Shown: positions 34,479-43,234 of the stretch, piece after piece
Layout of the letters: each line of letters starts with the position of its first letter
Position numbering within the stretch: the first letter of the stretch is position 1
Program-made: the position numbers and the translations under genes
From: Chitinophaga filiformis
Lineage (GTDB): Bacteria > Bacteroidota > Bacteroidia > Chitinophagales > Chitinophagaceae
Length of the DNA stretch: 64,000 bases
Direction: 5' to 3'
Assembly (NCBI RefSeq): GCF_021646545.1
Contig: NZ_JAKIRP010000009.1
Coordinates: forward strand, 248,001 to 312,000
Notes under the pieces: generated by a model
Database searches by the model: none
What the model was told of the DNA's origin: nothing
The model's input: only the letters and a program-made list of their open reading frames with translations

Positions 34479-35795
34479 TTATGCCTGGTTGCAGATGATC
34501 ACGGATGCCTGTCCATACCTAAAGTGGAAGGGGGCGGGTGGATGATAACTGGCTGGTTCCTCGGCATTCGCAACATGTGTGACGAATTTAAGTGCGCTGA
34601 GAGGTTGTTCGAACAGCATAATAATATCAGAGCCTCCGAAGGCAAAATAGCCGAATTCCTGTCCCTTCTGTACCGGCCTTCCTTCCAGGTCATCACTGTA
34701 CATATTCACAGATGATACCTGCGCCATGCCGATCGGCGCGACAACTACTTTCCCAACCCTGTCGTCACCGGTTTCGAGCACCAGTATCCCTCTCGCCTGG
34801 GAGAATTCATAACCATCTTCTGCACCATCAGGCGCATCAAATTGTCCGCCGGAGATATTTACGTTTAAATAAACTTTACCCGGTACAGCACCCAGGTACA
34901 GCACTTTCCCGTTTACAGGAGCATGGTAGCGGTGATAATCGAACGGGCTCAGGAAGTAATGGACAAATGTACCATTATAGAAGTTGCTGGCATACTGGCT
35001 CGCATCTGGTCCCAGCAGGTCGCTGATATTACCAATGCTGTGCGTCTTCTTTAAGGTGACATTGGTTCTGTTGCCGTCCACGTCCAGTACATTCCCGTTG
35101 CCGTCAATCTTATAATGTGCTTTGAAGGTGCAATCAGCAGGAGAGGAGATGATCGTATTGTCAAAAGGATTTGCCACAGGGCGCATGGGGGAGCCGTCCG
35201 GCTGCAGGGAGTTTAGCTGTCTGTAAAAGAAAGTATTGAATGAGGTCCAGTTTGGCTCGTCATCAGAATAGTCCTGCAGGTTATACTCCGGATCGTTTTT
35301 AAAGGATGCCAGGGTTTCAGGTGTCAGCGATTCCGGTGTATTCAGGAAACTGCCCCAGGCGTTAGCATACTCAACCAGCCAGTCGGCAAATGAGAAATCA
35401 TTAATAGCGCTCCTGTAATCCTGTAGGGTCTTGCCGTCAAGTGGTTGGTCCACCAGCCAGTAAAAGTGACAGAGGCGGTCATAGATCTCCTGACTATAGC
35501 CATTTTGTGAACTGGTGTTCTGCCATGGATCGTATTTAGGGTTTGTGTTTTCGCTGGGAATGACTTCTGCGAAATTCGTCAGGTAAACAAGATAATCTGC
35601 CGGCATAACCGGCCAGCCATAAGAAGAATACAGATCATTCAACGCTGCGTAAAGTTCAGGGTCCAGGCTGGTCTTTGCCCTGGCATTGGCTGCTACCAGT
35701 GAAGCCGTTAGTGCGTCGGCAAAAAAAGGGTCCTGGTCAATCTGTTTCGCGAGGTTCTGGATGACATCTGTGGAACTTGAGGTAAGTGTAATCAT
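34479..35795 (-). CDS. Phosphatidylserine decarboxylase-like enzyme with N-terminal PSDC domain (PsiD-like architecture)
   Basis: A 438-residue soluble protein. The start was set at the ATG at 35795 because the preceding 29 codons lack a sensible N-terminus. Residues about 40-185 form an alpha-helical domain matching the 'phosphatidylserine decarboxylase-associated' N-terminal domain found in fungal PsiD tryptophan decarboxylase and related proteins. The C-terminal half is a PSD-like catalytic domain: 'IISSPADCTF', 'FLSPFDYHRYHAPVNGKV' (catalytic His), 'QKGQEFGYFAFGGSDIIMLFEQP' (GGS self-cleavage site giving the pyruvoyl group). No membrane anchor is seen and membrane PSDs lack the extra domain, so a soluble amino-acid decarboxylase is more likely than phospholipid synthesis. 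The substrate is not determined. It is monocistronic with its own terminator. Confidence 0.83.
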   Translation of the reverse strand: MITLTSSSTDVIQNLAKQIDQDPFFADALTASLVAANARAKTSLDPELYAALNDLYSSYGWPVMPADYLVYLTNFAEVIPSENTNPKYDPWQNTSSQNGYSQEIYDRLCHFYWLVDQPLDGKTLQDYRSAINDFSFADWLVEYANAWGSFLNTPESLTPETLASFKNDPEYNLQDYSDDEPNWTSFNTFFYRQLNSLQPDGSPMRPVANPFDNTIISSPADCTFKAHYKIDGNGNVLDVDGNRTNVTLKKTHSIGNISDLLGPDASQYASNFYNGTFVHYFLSPFDYHRYHAPVNGKVLYLGAVPGKVYLNVNISGGQFDAPDGAEDGYEFSQARGILVLETGDDRVGKVVVAPIGMAQVSSVNMYSDDLEGRPVQKGQEFGYFAFGGSDIIMLFEQPLSALKFVTHVANAEEPASYHPPAPFHFRYGQASVIICNQA

Positions 35796-36339
35796 GGTTT
35801 GAGGTTTTAGGATTATGGTAGATGTAAACGAAACGAATAGATATGGTAAGGCGACAAAATTAGCTATTTCCTGATCCAACATAAATACTATTTTTTAGAG
35901 CGGAACCTGAACAAAATACGCGGAAGATTGTATATCGCCCTGTTGGTACTATAAGTCTGGTGATGATCTATGATTATATAGTGTCTTAGTGACACCATGG
36001 GATAAAATACTAGTTGAAAAAGTTAAAATACGGAGCTCCTTGTATTGAGGACTATACTATTTTTACAACGTGCAATAGTATAGTGTACTGAGCATCAAAA
36101 CCCATATTATTAAAACTCAAAAGAACCATTCACGGTATAGGAAAATGATACGAACCCAGCTATGGCGCTCTATTCTGCTGTAGTTTAATTTTCATTCTGA
36201 CGACTAATGCGAGAACCTATGAAGCTGTGACTTGAAATGCCCGCTTGTGGGATTGCTGTGGCTTTGAAAAACCCGTTGATGGTGAAGTGAACAACTATCC
36301 AGGCTATCCTTTTTTTATCACCATTTAAAAGAGCACACG
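35796..36339. other. Intergenic region with an 11-bp inverted repeat
   Basis: About 544 bp between the decarboxylase-like gene (-) and the secreted protease gene (+). No coding frame was found. A perfect inverted repeat ACTATACTATT (36051-36061) / AATAGTATAGT (36074-36084) with a 12-nt spacer is the only structure seen. It lies about 255 bp upstream of the protease start. Confidence 0.5.
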
Positions 36340-38661
36340 ATGCTAAAATTTACATGGACATCGCTCATGTTGTTATTTGGCAGCTTTGTTGCGCACGCAC
36401 AAACGAATATTGCGCCACAGGCCACTTCAACAACGTCCTATGTTTCTTCATGGGAAACAATTACGGCGTTAAATGACAATTACACGCCGGCCAATTCAAA
36501 CGACAAAAGTCATGGCGCCTATGGGAACTGGAACAATCCTAACTCCATCCAGTGGGTACAATATGACTGGTCGCAGACGTATGCCATTACCTCTGCACAG
36601 GTATACTGGTTTGATGATGCCGGTGGTGTACTGACGCCCACTACAGCGTATCTTGAATACTGGAACGGCGCTGCATGGACACAGCTGGCAAATGTTCCTT
36701 TACAGAAAGATGCATTCAACACGGTATCATTTGCATCCGTGAATGTAACCAGGCTGCGGCTGTCAATGCGTAACACTTCGCAGTCAACAGGTATCCTTGA
36801 ATGGCGGGTGTATGGTACTCAGGTGACAACACCTCCGCCTACCGGCGACAGCAGCAATTATACCTGGCCGGCATATTCGCCTACCATTAGTTATGACTTC
36901 AGGAGTGAATATCCTAATCTGGCTGAACCGGCACAAGTGCTGAATGATTGTCCGCAGGTAGTTGGTACCCAGTCTTCCGGCTGGTGGACATTCCGCTGGG
37001 GACCAAAGAAACGCGCAAGAATTACTTCCGCTGCTATCACACCAATGCTGGCCCGCTTAAACAGCGAGTTCAGATACTTCCGCGATACAATGGGCTGGCC
37101 TGCTGATGTGAGAGCCAGAAACGGTTATAAGAGCGCAGTATACCTGTATGGTTCCGGGCTTTGCACAGACAATGCAGATAGCACAGAGGCCGGCGGATGG
37201 CAGAGCGCTATTTATTACAACGGCAGGAGCTGGCCGATGATCCTGGCTTCTTATTATCCGGTATATGCTTTTGACCCTGCATACACTGGCAGCGACGGAG
37301 AATATCAGCGAAGTGCCATGGTGCATGAGGGTATCCACGCAACGCTGGCAGATTTACCCGGCGTAAAGAATTCAGCATGGTTCCATGAAGGCGGTAACGT
37401 GTGGTTCCAGCAAACAGCTGATGCCCGCAGGTCCAATAACTACAGCTCTATGGGCTTCCTGAACGGTACTGATTTCATTGCACCGTTCATGCCTATAGAA
37501 TGTTATTCAGGCTGGCTGCAGGATGGCAGCTTCGGCGGACCATCAGCAGAAGGCGTGAATATGTACAGCGGCGGTCAACAGCTTTGTACATGGCGTAGAT
37601 TCCTGGGTGGTCATCAATACAGTTCATCCTTCCCGACATTCCTCGGTAATACCCTGGGCGACAATGCCGTTCCATGGATCTGGAGATATGCCTCTTCAAG
37701 GGTACTGGAAGGAATCGCAAGTGGAATCGGCGCTGCTCAGATGCGCAGACTGATCACAGAATACAGGGCTAAACAGGCGATGGTTGATTTTGGTAAATGG
37801 AAGAGAGCTGTTGTTGCGCTGCTCAATGATAACTTCGGTAGTTCTATCGGTGCCGAGTGGCAGCCTTCCTGGTTAAATCCTGCTCCGTGGATCGCAACAC
37901 CGTATGCGAAAACAACCAGTACCAACGGGGTGTTGAGACCTGACACCACTACACTGCCAGGTTGGTCGGGCGCTAACCAGATCCCTTTAACAGTAACCGG
38001 CAATACCGTTACTGTAAACTTTCAGCCTATCGGCGCAAACATGACCTGTCAGCTGGCTTACTGGACTGCCAATGGGACACCTGTATACAGCCAGTATGTT
38101 TCCAGCGGTAACGTTACACTGAAATTGCCTGCTGCTCCGGCTAACAATGTGGTGATCGCTATCATAACAAACACAGATTATATCTATTCAGGAGAAGCCA
38201 CCAGAAAGGCGAAGTATGACTACCGTCTGCAGCTTGTTACCGGTGTTACCGGCGCTGCAAGCGTGAACACGAAATGGTATGCTGCTGCCCTGCTTTCCGG
38301 TGCAAGAACCGGCGAAGCCGTTGCAGAGGCTAGATCAGGTATAGATTGGTCTTTGTATTGTAACCAGCCATTCCATGGCCAGGCAAGACCTGAAGAATAC
38401 AAAGTAGCTTTCGCGCATCCGGCGTTCCAGGTATATCCTAACCCCGCTGTGGGCAGCAATGGTGTGCAGATCCGTTTCTCCAATGCGAAGGCAGAAAGAA
38501 GCATTATCACTGTCTATAGCCTGACTGGTGAACTGATACTGCAGAGAATGACTACAGGAACTAATTATACAATAGAACCTAAGGCATTGAAACCAGGCGT
38601 ATACCTGGTGAAAATCGCGAATACAGCGCTCAACTCCACACAAAAGCTCGTGGTGCTTTAA
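36340..38661 (+). CDS. Secreted HExxH metallopeptidase-like protein with discoidin-like and type IX sorting domains
   Basis: A 773-residue exported protein. The signal peptide ends at 'FVAHA' (residue 20). Residues 22-155 form a discoidin/F5-8C-like beta-sandwich ('NIAPQATSTTSY', 'SIQWVQYDWSQTYAITSAQVYW'). The central domain contains 'SAMVHEGIHATLAD', an HExxH zinc motif (His 329, Glu 330, His 333), and 'WFHEGGNVW' with Glu 350 as a likely third ligand. The final 80 residues ('FQVYPNPAVGSNGVQIRF' ... 'LKPGVYLVKIAN') are a type A C-terminal domain recognised by the type IX secretion system. It is therefore likely released to, or attached on, the cell surface. It does not match a family I can name with certainty. 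Monocistronic, followed by a terminator. Confidence 0.78.
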   Translation: MLKFTWTSLMLLFGSFVAHAQTNIAPQATSTTSYVSSWETITALNDNYTPANSNDKSHGAYGNWNNPNSIQWVQYDWSQTYAITSAQVYWFDDAGGVLTPTTAYLEYWNGAAWTQLANVPLQKDAFNTVSFASVNVTRLRLSMRNTSQSTGILEWRVYGTQVTTPPPTGDSSNYTWPAYSPTISYDFRSEYPNLAEPAQVLNDCPQVVGTQSSGWWTFRWGPKKRARITSAAITPMLARLNSEFRYFRDTMGWPADVRARNGYKSAVYLYGSGLCTDNADSTEAGGWQSAIYYNGRSWPMILASYYPVYAFDPAYTGSDGEYQRSAMVHEGIHATLADLPGVKNSAWFHEGGNVWFQQTADARRSNNYSSMGFLNGTDFIAPFMPIECYSGWLQDGSFGGPSAEGVNMYSGGQQLCTWRRFLGGHQYSSSFPTFLGNTLGDNAVPWIWRYASSRVLEGIASGIGAAQMRRLITEYRAKQAMVDFGKWKRAVVALLNDNFGSSIGAEWQPSWLNPAPWIATPYAKTTSTNGVLRPDTTTLPGWSGANQIPLTVTGNTVTVNFQPIGANMTCQLAYWTANGTPVYSQYVSSGNVTLKLPAAPANNVVIAIITNTDYIYSGEATRKAKYDYRLQLVTGVTGAASVNTKWYAAALLSGARTGEAVAEARSGIDWSLYCNQPFHGQARPEEYKVAFAHPAFQVYPNPAVGSNGVQIRFSNAKAERSIITVYSLTGELILQRMTTGTNYTIEPKALKPGVYLVKIANTALNSTQKLVVL

Positions 38662-38684
38662 GTGAATTGATCTGTAACAATGAT

Positions 38685-38708
38685 AAGGGCCGCCTTTGCG
38701 CGGCCTTT
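38685..38708 (+). terminator. Intrinsic terminator of the secreted peptidase gene
   Basis: AAGGGCCGC (38685-38693) pairs with GCGGCCTTT (38700-38708) around a 6-nt loop and is followed by TGTCTTTTGT. It begins 24 bp after the stop codon. Confidence 0.85.
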
Positions 38709-38939
38709 GTCTTTTGTATACATCGGGAGCTCACGCACTTTGGAGGGCCGGGCGGATGAGAAGGTCAGCATATTCCTGTTATAGGGTAAAACCGGTTTTT
38801 AAGCCCGGATTTCGAATGGGTACTTAATCCGGGTATATGATGTCAATTAGAAGCAACGCGGCTAAAAATTGCGTTATTTGCAACAATAAAAGGGTTTTTA
38901 GCGGAACCTGGAAGAAACATAAAACTTAAACCATACGAC

Positions 38940-39506
38940 ATGAGAAAAGTAATTGTAAATCTTGCGGTAACACTGGACGGCTTTATTGAAGGTCCCAACG
39001 GAGAAATAGACTGGTGTATCACTGACGATGGACCAGGGTCGGAAGAGGGCATTATGTCCCATTTTGACGCGTTTCTGGCGCAGATCGACACTATCTTCTA
39101 CGGACGGGTGAGTTATGACCTCTGGGGCCAATATCAGCCTGCAGCCGATGCCCCATTACCGGAAAAGAAACTCTGGGAGAATGTACATAGTAAAAGCAAG
39201 TATGTTTTTTCAGCAGAATCGAAAGAAAGTAGCGACGCAGTGTATGTCACATCCGATATCGCCCGCAGGGTAAATGAAATGAAGGCCCAGCCGGGAAAGG
39301 ACATCTGGCTCTATGGCGGCGCTAAACTAATCACCACGTTTGTGAACCTGGGGCTTGTCGACAATTACCTGCTGGCGGTGCATCCCGTGATACTGGGAGG
39401 AGGGAAACCGTTGTTTTCAGACCTGAAAGACCGGACCAACCTGAAACTTAACCGGGCTGTTCCGTCAACATCCGGCGTGCTGCTGCTGGATTATGAAAAA
39501 TCTTAA
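38940..39506 (+). CDS. RibD/dihydrofolate-reductase-like reductase
   Basis: A 188-residue cytoplasmic protein of the RibD C-terminal/DHFR-fold family, widespread in Bacteroidota. Landmarks are 'MRKVIVNLAVTLDGFIEGPNGEIDW' (the 'SLDG' segment for NADPH and substrate), 'IDTIFYGRVSYDLWGQYQP', 'KDIWLYGGAKLITTFVNLGLVDNYLLAVHPVILGGGKPLF' (the GGA nucleotide-binding loop and the P-V-x-G-G-G-x-x-L-F motif). It is a stand-alone reductase without the RibD deaminase domain, so it is unlikely to be the essential riboflavin enzyme. Substrate unknown. The ATG is at 38940. Confidence 0.93.
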   Translation: MRKVIVNLAVTLDGFIEGPNGEIDWCITDDGPGSEEGIMSHFDAFLAQIDTIFYGRVSYDLWGQYQPAADAPLPEKKLWENVHSKSKYVFSAESKESSDAVYVTSDIARRVNEMKAQPGKDIWLYGGAKLITTFVNLGLVDNYLLAVHPVILGGGKPLFSDLKDRTNLKLNRAVPSTSGVLLLDYEKS

Positions 39507-39554
39507 AGTGAACGGTGCTCGAAAGAGCGTTTGACCTGGGAGCATGTGACCAGG

Positions 39555-39649
39555 ATGTAACTAGCATATGACCAGGATTAACTTCCGATTATCTTCCGAT
39601 TCAATCGGAGGATAATCGGAAGTTAATCCTGGTCATATGCTGGTTACAT
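39555..39649. repeat. 95-bp near-perfect palindrome
   Basis: Arms of 47 nt (39555-39601 and 39603-39649) around a single central base at 39602. The only two non-identical positions, 39562/39642 and 39594/39610, are T opposite G, so the plus-strand RNA would pair along its whole length with G-U wobbles. It starts 48 bp after the reductase stop codon. Inner sequence repeats (CTTCCGATT twice, GACCAGGAT twice) suggest it arose by local copying. Confidence 0.9.
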
Positions 39650-39856
39650 GCAACTCACATCCAGTCAAAATGCTGTTGCTGACTTTAGCATCACATACAG
39701 AAAAAGGGGCTTATAACCGAATCAGGTGTCTTTATGACAGGATTAAGGGCCTTTCGTATACATTGTTTAAACCGCATAGGAGTCTTTCCTGATATCGCGC
39801 TACGGGCGTTGGGGAGTGCCACCCGAAAAAAAGCGCTTTCCTGCAGTGGAGGAAAA

Positions 39857-39919
39857 TGCAGTTAAGGGACAGCATTCTGCAGTTCGAGGACAGGATTTTG
39901 CAGTTAAAGGACAAAGTCC
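39857..39919. repeat. Three 21-bp tandem repeats
   Basis: Units TGCAGTTAAGGGACAGCATT-C (39857-39877), TGCAGTTCGAGGACAGGATT-T (39878-39898) and TGCAGTTAAAGGACAAAGTC-C (39899-39919). A partial unit (CTGCAGTGGAGGAAAA) precedes them. The period is a multiple of three; the plus frame starting at ATG 39856 reads as short coiled-coil-like heptads (ILQFEDR, ILQLKDK). Confidence 0.8.
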
Positions 39920-39961
39920 AAAACTGCATGCTGATCTTCCATAACATTGCATGAAAGACTA

Positions 39962-39996
39962 CGGGAAAGTGTCATCCGGAGGACAACACTTTCCCG
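39962..39996. other. 11-bp stem-loop
   Basis: CGGGAAAGTGT (39962-39972) and ACACTTTCCCG (39986-39996), perfect, with a 13-nt loop. It lies 68 bp downstream of the end of the minus-strand gene at 40064 and could mark its 3' end, though no clear U-run follows. Confidence 0.5.
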
Positions 39997-40063
39997 CAGT
40001 GAAAGGAAAGCTCCTTGACATATTGGATTAAAAGATTACTAAAATAAGGGATGTTGGTGGGCG

Positions 40064-41311
40064 TCAGGGCCTGGTATCCTCCCGCAGCCAGTAACGGACC
40101 TTGCTGACATGTCCGGACCTGAGGTCCCATATATAACAGCTGGCATCCAATGCGCCTACATTCCATACTTCCCATTCGTTATCATTGAGGCGGCGCGCAT
40201 AACTGTTTACCCCGAATATGGCATTATGTTGTACCCGTCTTGCATAATCTTTCCCATTAAGCTCAAAATAGGACAGTGCCGCCATCTGTATGGCAGAAGC
40301 CCACTGGTGCGGATATAAGATGGTTGCAGCATTGTAAATGCTATCCCTGTAAGGTGTAATGTCGTCTTCTGCTCCGGTCAGTTCTTTAAAACCGGGAAGT
40401 GAGGCCGGAGGCTGTTCCAATGAGCGCAACTCCTGTTCTCTCGCTGTTCTGTAGCGGGCACGGTTGTTGTTGAGAAAAGCTGCCAATTTTACAGTTTGCA
40501 ATTGTCTGTTACGATAATAACTATCCTCATTGGTATATCCGGTGGCGGGATAGCTGTCCCAGATCGATTGGAGAAGATCATCCATCAGGTGGATGGTTTT
40601 GTTAGCTGGTTTTGCGATGGAGTGAGGCCACTGGATTTTCAAATATGCCGGATCATCAAGCCTGGTGCGGCTGGCAGCTGTGATGATACCCCGTCTCACG
40701 TCATACCGGAATGAAACTGCCAGCAGATGATCGGCAGCCCATACCTGCCAGCTATCGCCGGAAAGATGCTGGGTATACACCTGCATGCCATATAGTCCTT
40801 TTGTACGATAGTAGCGAAGTGCGTGTTGTTGTAATGTGGAATCAGAAAACATGGCCACAGTGAACATTGAATTGGCAATTTGCGCGGTCATTGTCGGATC
40901 GAATGTGCGGAGCAGTACCACTGCGAAGAGATCAATATTGCTGGTCAGACTACGCGGGTCGCGGAGGCTGGTGGTATCCCAGTCGAGTGCCAGCAATGCA
41001 GGCGGCGGAGGCGCATGTTGTACAAATTTTGCCGAACGCACCGCTGCGTATTTGTCGCCATTTGACTGACTGAATGAATTGAAAGCTTTGATGAATGCAG
41101 CATTGCGGAATTTTTCCGTGCGCTGTACAATTTCGCTGTCGGGAAGACTGCTCATCATTTTCTCAAGCTCATACCAGCTTTGCCGGTTTGTATTGGTGAA
41201 TAGGTCTATGGATTTCAGCAGTTCTTTTTCTTCTGTTGCTTTGGTAGTCTGGGAATAGACCATGCCGGTGATCATAGTCCATATGACTGTCAGGCAGACA
41301 ATTTTTCTCAT
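40064..41311 (-). CDS. Hypothetical secreted protein
   Basis: A 415-residue protein. The start was set at the ATG at 41311 (an in-frame TTG lies 9 bp upstream), which gives a signal peptide MRKIVCLTVIWTMITGMVYSQ (cleavage near residue 21). The mature part is helical in the first 120 residues and mixed later. A near-repeated motif can be seen: 'MQVYTQHLSGDSWQVWAADHLLAVSFRYDVRRG' and 'NSYARRLNDNEWEVWNVGALDASCYIWDLRSG', suggesting two copies of a small beta domain ('...DxW.VW.........Y.....RxG'). I do not recognise the family. Its neighbours are unrelated and it looks monocistronic. It is probably periplasmic or extracellular. Confidence 0.7.
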   Translation of the reverse strand: MRKIVCLTVIWTMITGMVYSQTTKATEEKELLKSIDLFTNTNRQSWYELEKMMSSLPDSEIVQRTEKFRNAAFIKAFNSFSQSNGDKYAAVRSAKFVQHAPPPPALLALDWDTTSLRDPRSLTSNIDLFAVVLLRTFDPTMTAQIANSMFTVAMFSDSTLQQHALRYYRTKGLYGMQVYTQHLSGDSWQVWAADHLLAVSFRYDVRRGIITAASRTRLDDPAYLKIQWPHSIAKPANKTIHLMDDLLQSIWDSYPATGYTNEDSYYRNRQLQTVKLAAFLNNNRARYRTAREQELRSLEQPPASLPGFKELTGAEDDITPYRDSIYNAATILYPHQWASAIQMAALSYFELNGKDYARRVQHNAIFGVNSYARRLNDNEWEVWNVGALDASCYIWDLRSGHVSKVRYWLREDTRP

Positions 41312-41727
41312 ATACAGCAAGGGTTTTCAGTTAATAATGATGCCTTGTTACAGGCGACACAAGATAGTAAACAGTTACTAAATTCATTGATTAGTTACAG
41401 TTACTGGATATATTTTCGTTTAGTTGAAAATTATTTTCGCTTCTCATTTCAAATAATAATTTTTAGATTTGCCACCGCATTAAGGGGGCAAATTGTCATT
41501 TACTTTTATCGTCATGGAATGTTCGGCATCGGTTTAATGTGAGCGATGCATGCCAATGAAGACCAACAGAAGAGTTGAAGGACCATTGGAATTCACAATG
41601 GAATAGAAGAGGAATACACTGCAACGAGTCATTTAATTTATACACCTGTTTAAATCTGATTAATCACAACATTAATGGGGTGCGCAGAGTTACCGTGCCC
41701 TAAATTTTAACTGTATCCTACTGCAAC
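41312..41727. other. Divergent intergenic region
   Basis: About 416 bp between the hypothetical secreted gene (-) and the beta-helix lipoprotein gene (+). It is AT-rich and presumably holds both promoters. No convincing frame, repeat or promoter motif was found. Confidence 0.5.
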
Positions 41728-43122
41728 ATGAAAAATCGCAATTACATTGTCCAATCAATGATTGGCGCAGCTATGCTTTTTCTGGCTGCCAGCTGCCAAA
41801 AAGAAGACATTTTACAAGAAAAACTAGACACAGACAATGGCCTGTCTGTCATCACAACAACTACAGGAAGACAATTTACACTTGTTCCTGACGCCTATGG
41901 CCGCCTGCTTATTGACAATTCAGCAAAGACTTATTTACCCGGAGACGTCATCAACCTGAAAGGCACATTTAAAGCTGTACAGGTTGTAAATCTGAGTGGG
42001 AGCGCTTCAGCTCCTATTACTATTCGCAACCTGACAGGTACCACCGTAACGATCGGTAATCCTTCCTGGAATGGTGGCGCCTATGGGGTAGCATGTGTTT
42101 TCTGGAATTGTCATTACATTCGTTTCGGCGGACAAGCAGGCCAGTCACAGATGATCATCAGCGGTTCTACCCAGGCTGCAAAAGCATCTTACTATGACCT
42201 GCAGATCGGCAACAAGAGCGATAACATTGAAGTCTCCAACATGACCATCCAGTATGGTGGAAACGGTATCGTAGCGAAAACAGATCCTGTAAGGGGAGAT
42301 GCCACTACAGTGTATCCAAACACCACTATGTCGAATCTGAAGATCCATGATCTGTTGATCAGGAACACGACAAATGAGGCGATGTATATCGGTCATACAG
42401 CTACCTATTGGGATCTGACGGCTAATGCTCCTTACTACGGCGCCACATCGTCAATGACTGCCACTCACCAGTATGTACAGCCCATCATCTGGCGGAATGT
42501 GAAAATTTATAACAACAAGGTTCAAAACATAGGACTGGATGGTATTCAAACGGCTGCGATCGATCAGCTGGAGATTTACAGGAATGAAGTGACCAACTGG
42601 GCTACACAGAGGAATTCCGCACACAACGGCGGTATCCTGATAGGTGGACGTACCACAAACACTAATACACACGACAACTATGTACACGACGGCTGGGGCG
42701 AGCTGTGTCAGTTCTATGGTTCTGGTGGAAGCGGGGTTACCCATATCATCCACAATAACCTGTTCAAGGGTGGATCGCTCGATGGCGTGAGCATGAGAGG
42801 GTACTCAAATGCGATCGTGCAATTCACCAACAATACCATCGCGTATACAATGGGAAACAGCCTGCGTATCAATGGTACCACTGGTCAGACAGGTGTGCAG
42901 ATCATCAATGCAAATGCCTTTATCAGACCGGTAAACGCGAGAACGCCTATCTATGCTAAGAATTACATTTACCTGGAAAATGGTGCCCGGGTAGCGGAAG
43001 GTACCAGTACACTGGTGAACGGGAAGTTCCCGACCTGGCTATCGGCGAAGGTAGACGCCACTTACTTTCAGCCGCTGGCAGGCTCCCCGATGGGCAGCGC
43101 TGGCTACAGAAGGCTGTATTAA
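41728..43122 (+). CDS. Right-handed parallel beta-helix lipoprotein
   Basis: A 464-residue lipoprotein: signal peptide with lipobox 'LAASC' (Cys 23). From about residue 75 to 420 the protein shows successive short strands with Asn/Gly turns, for example 'SAPITIRNLTGTTVTIGNP', 'DNIEVSNMTIQYGGNGIVAKTD', 'NVKIYNNKVQNIGLDGIQTAAIDQLEIYRNEVTNW' (landmark) and 'IVQFTNNTIAYTMGNSLRINGT'. This is the pattern of pectate-lyase-like right-handed beta-helices (PbH1 repeats). Such folds serve as polysaccharide lyases, hydrolases or adhesins. No catalytic triad is evident, so enzymatic activity cannot be claimed. It is likely anchored in the outer membrane, and it is followed by a terminator. Confidence 0.85.
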   Translation: MKNRNYIVQSMIGAAMLFLAASCQKEDILQEKLDTDNGLSVITTTTGRQFTLVPDAYGRLLIDNSAKTYLPGDVINLKGTFKAVQVVNLSGSASAPITIRNLTGTTVTIGNPSWNGGAYGVACVFWNCHYIRFGGQAGQSQMIISGSTQAAKASYYDLQIGNKSDNIEVSNMTIQYGGNGIVAKTDPVRGDATTVYPNTTMSNLKIHDLLIRNTTNEAMYIGHTATYWDLTANAPYYGATSSMTATHQYVQPIIWRNVKIYNNKVQNIGLDGIQTAAIDQLEIYRNEVTNWATQRNSAHNGGILIGGRTTNTNTHDNYVHDGWGELCQFYGSGGSGVTHIIHNNLFKGGSLDGVSMRGYSNAIVQFTNNTIAYTMGNSLRINGTTGQTGVQIINANAFIRPVNARTPIYAKNYIYLENGARVAEGTSTLVNGKFPTWLSAKVDATYFQPLAGSPMGSAGYRRLY

Positions 43123-43154
43123 CGGCGTCAATAAATTAATGATTCGTTGCAATG

Positions 43155-43179
43155 AAGCCCGGACAATTTGTCCGGGCTT
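43155..43179 (+). terminator. Intrinsic terminator of the beta-helix gene
   Basis: AAGCCCGGAC (43155-43164) and GTCCGGGCTT (43170-43179), perfect 10-bp stem with loop AATTT, followed by TGTTATACCTTTAAT. It starts 33 bp after the stop codon. Confidence 0.88.
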
Positions 43180-43234
43180 TGTTATACCTTTAATCTGTAA
43201 GCCAGGCCCCTGATAATCACTAAAAACACAACCC

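Larger units (their letters stand above)
39507..40063. other. Repeat-rich intergenic region
   Basis: 557 bp between the reductase (+) and a hypothetical secreted-protein gene (-). It contains a 95-bp near-perfect palindrome (39555-39649), three 21-bp tandem repeats (39857-39919) and an 11-bp stem-loop (39962-39996), described separately. Only a 32-codon frame (39856-39954) spans the tandem repeat; it was not called as a gene. Confidence 0.6.

Noticed and set aside
39732..39947. A 71-codon minus-strand frame over the 21-bp repeats.
   Set aside because: Cys-rich repeated translation is produced by the tandem repeat; no support for coding.
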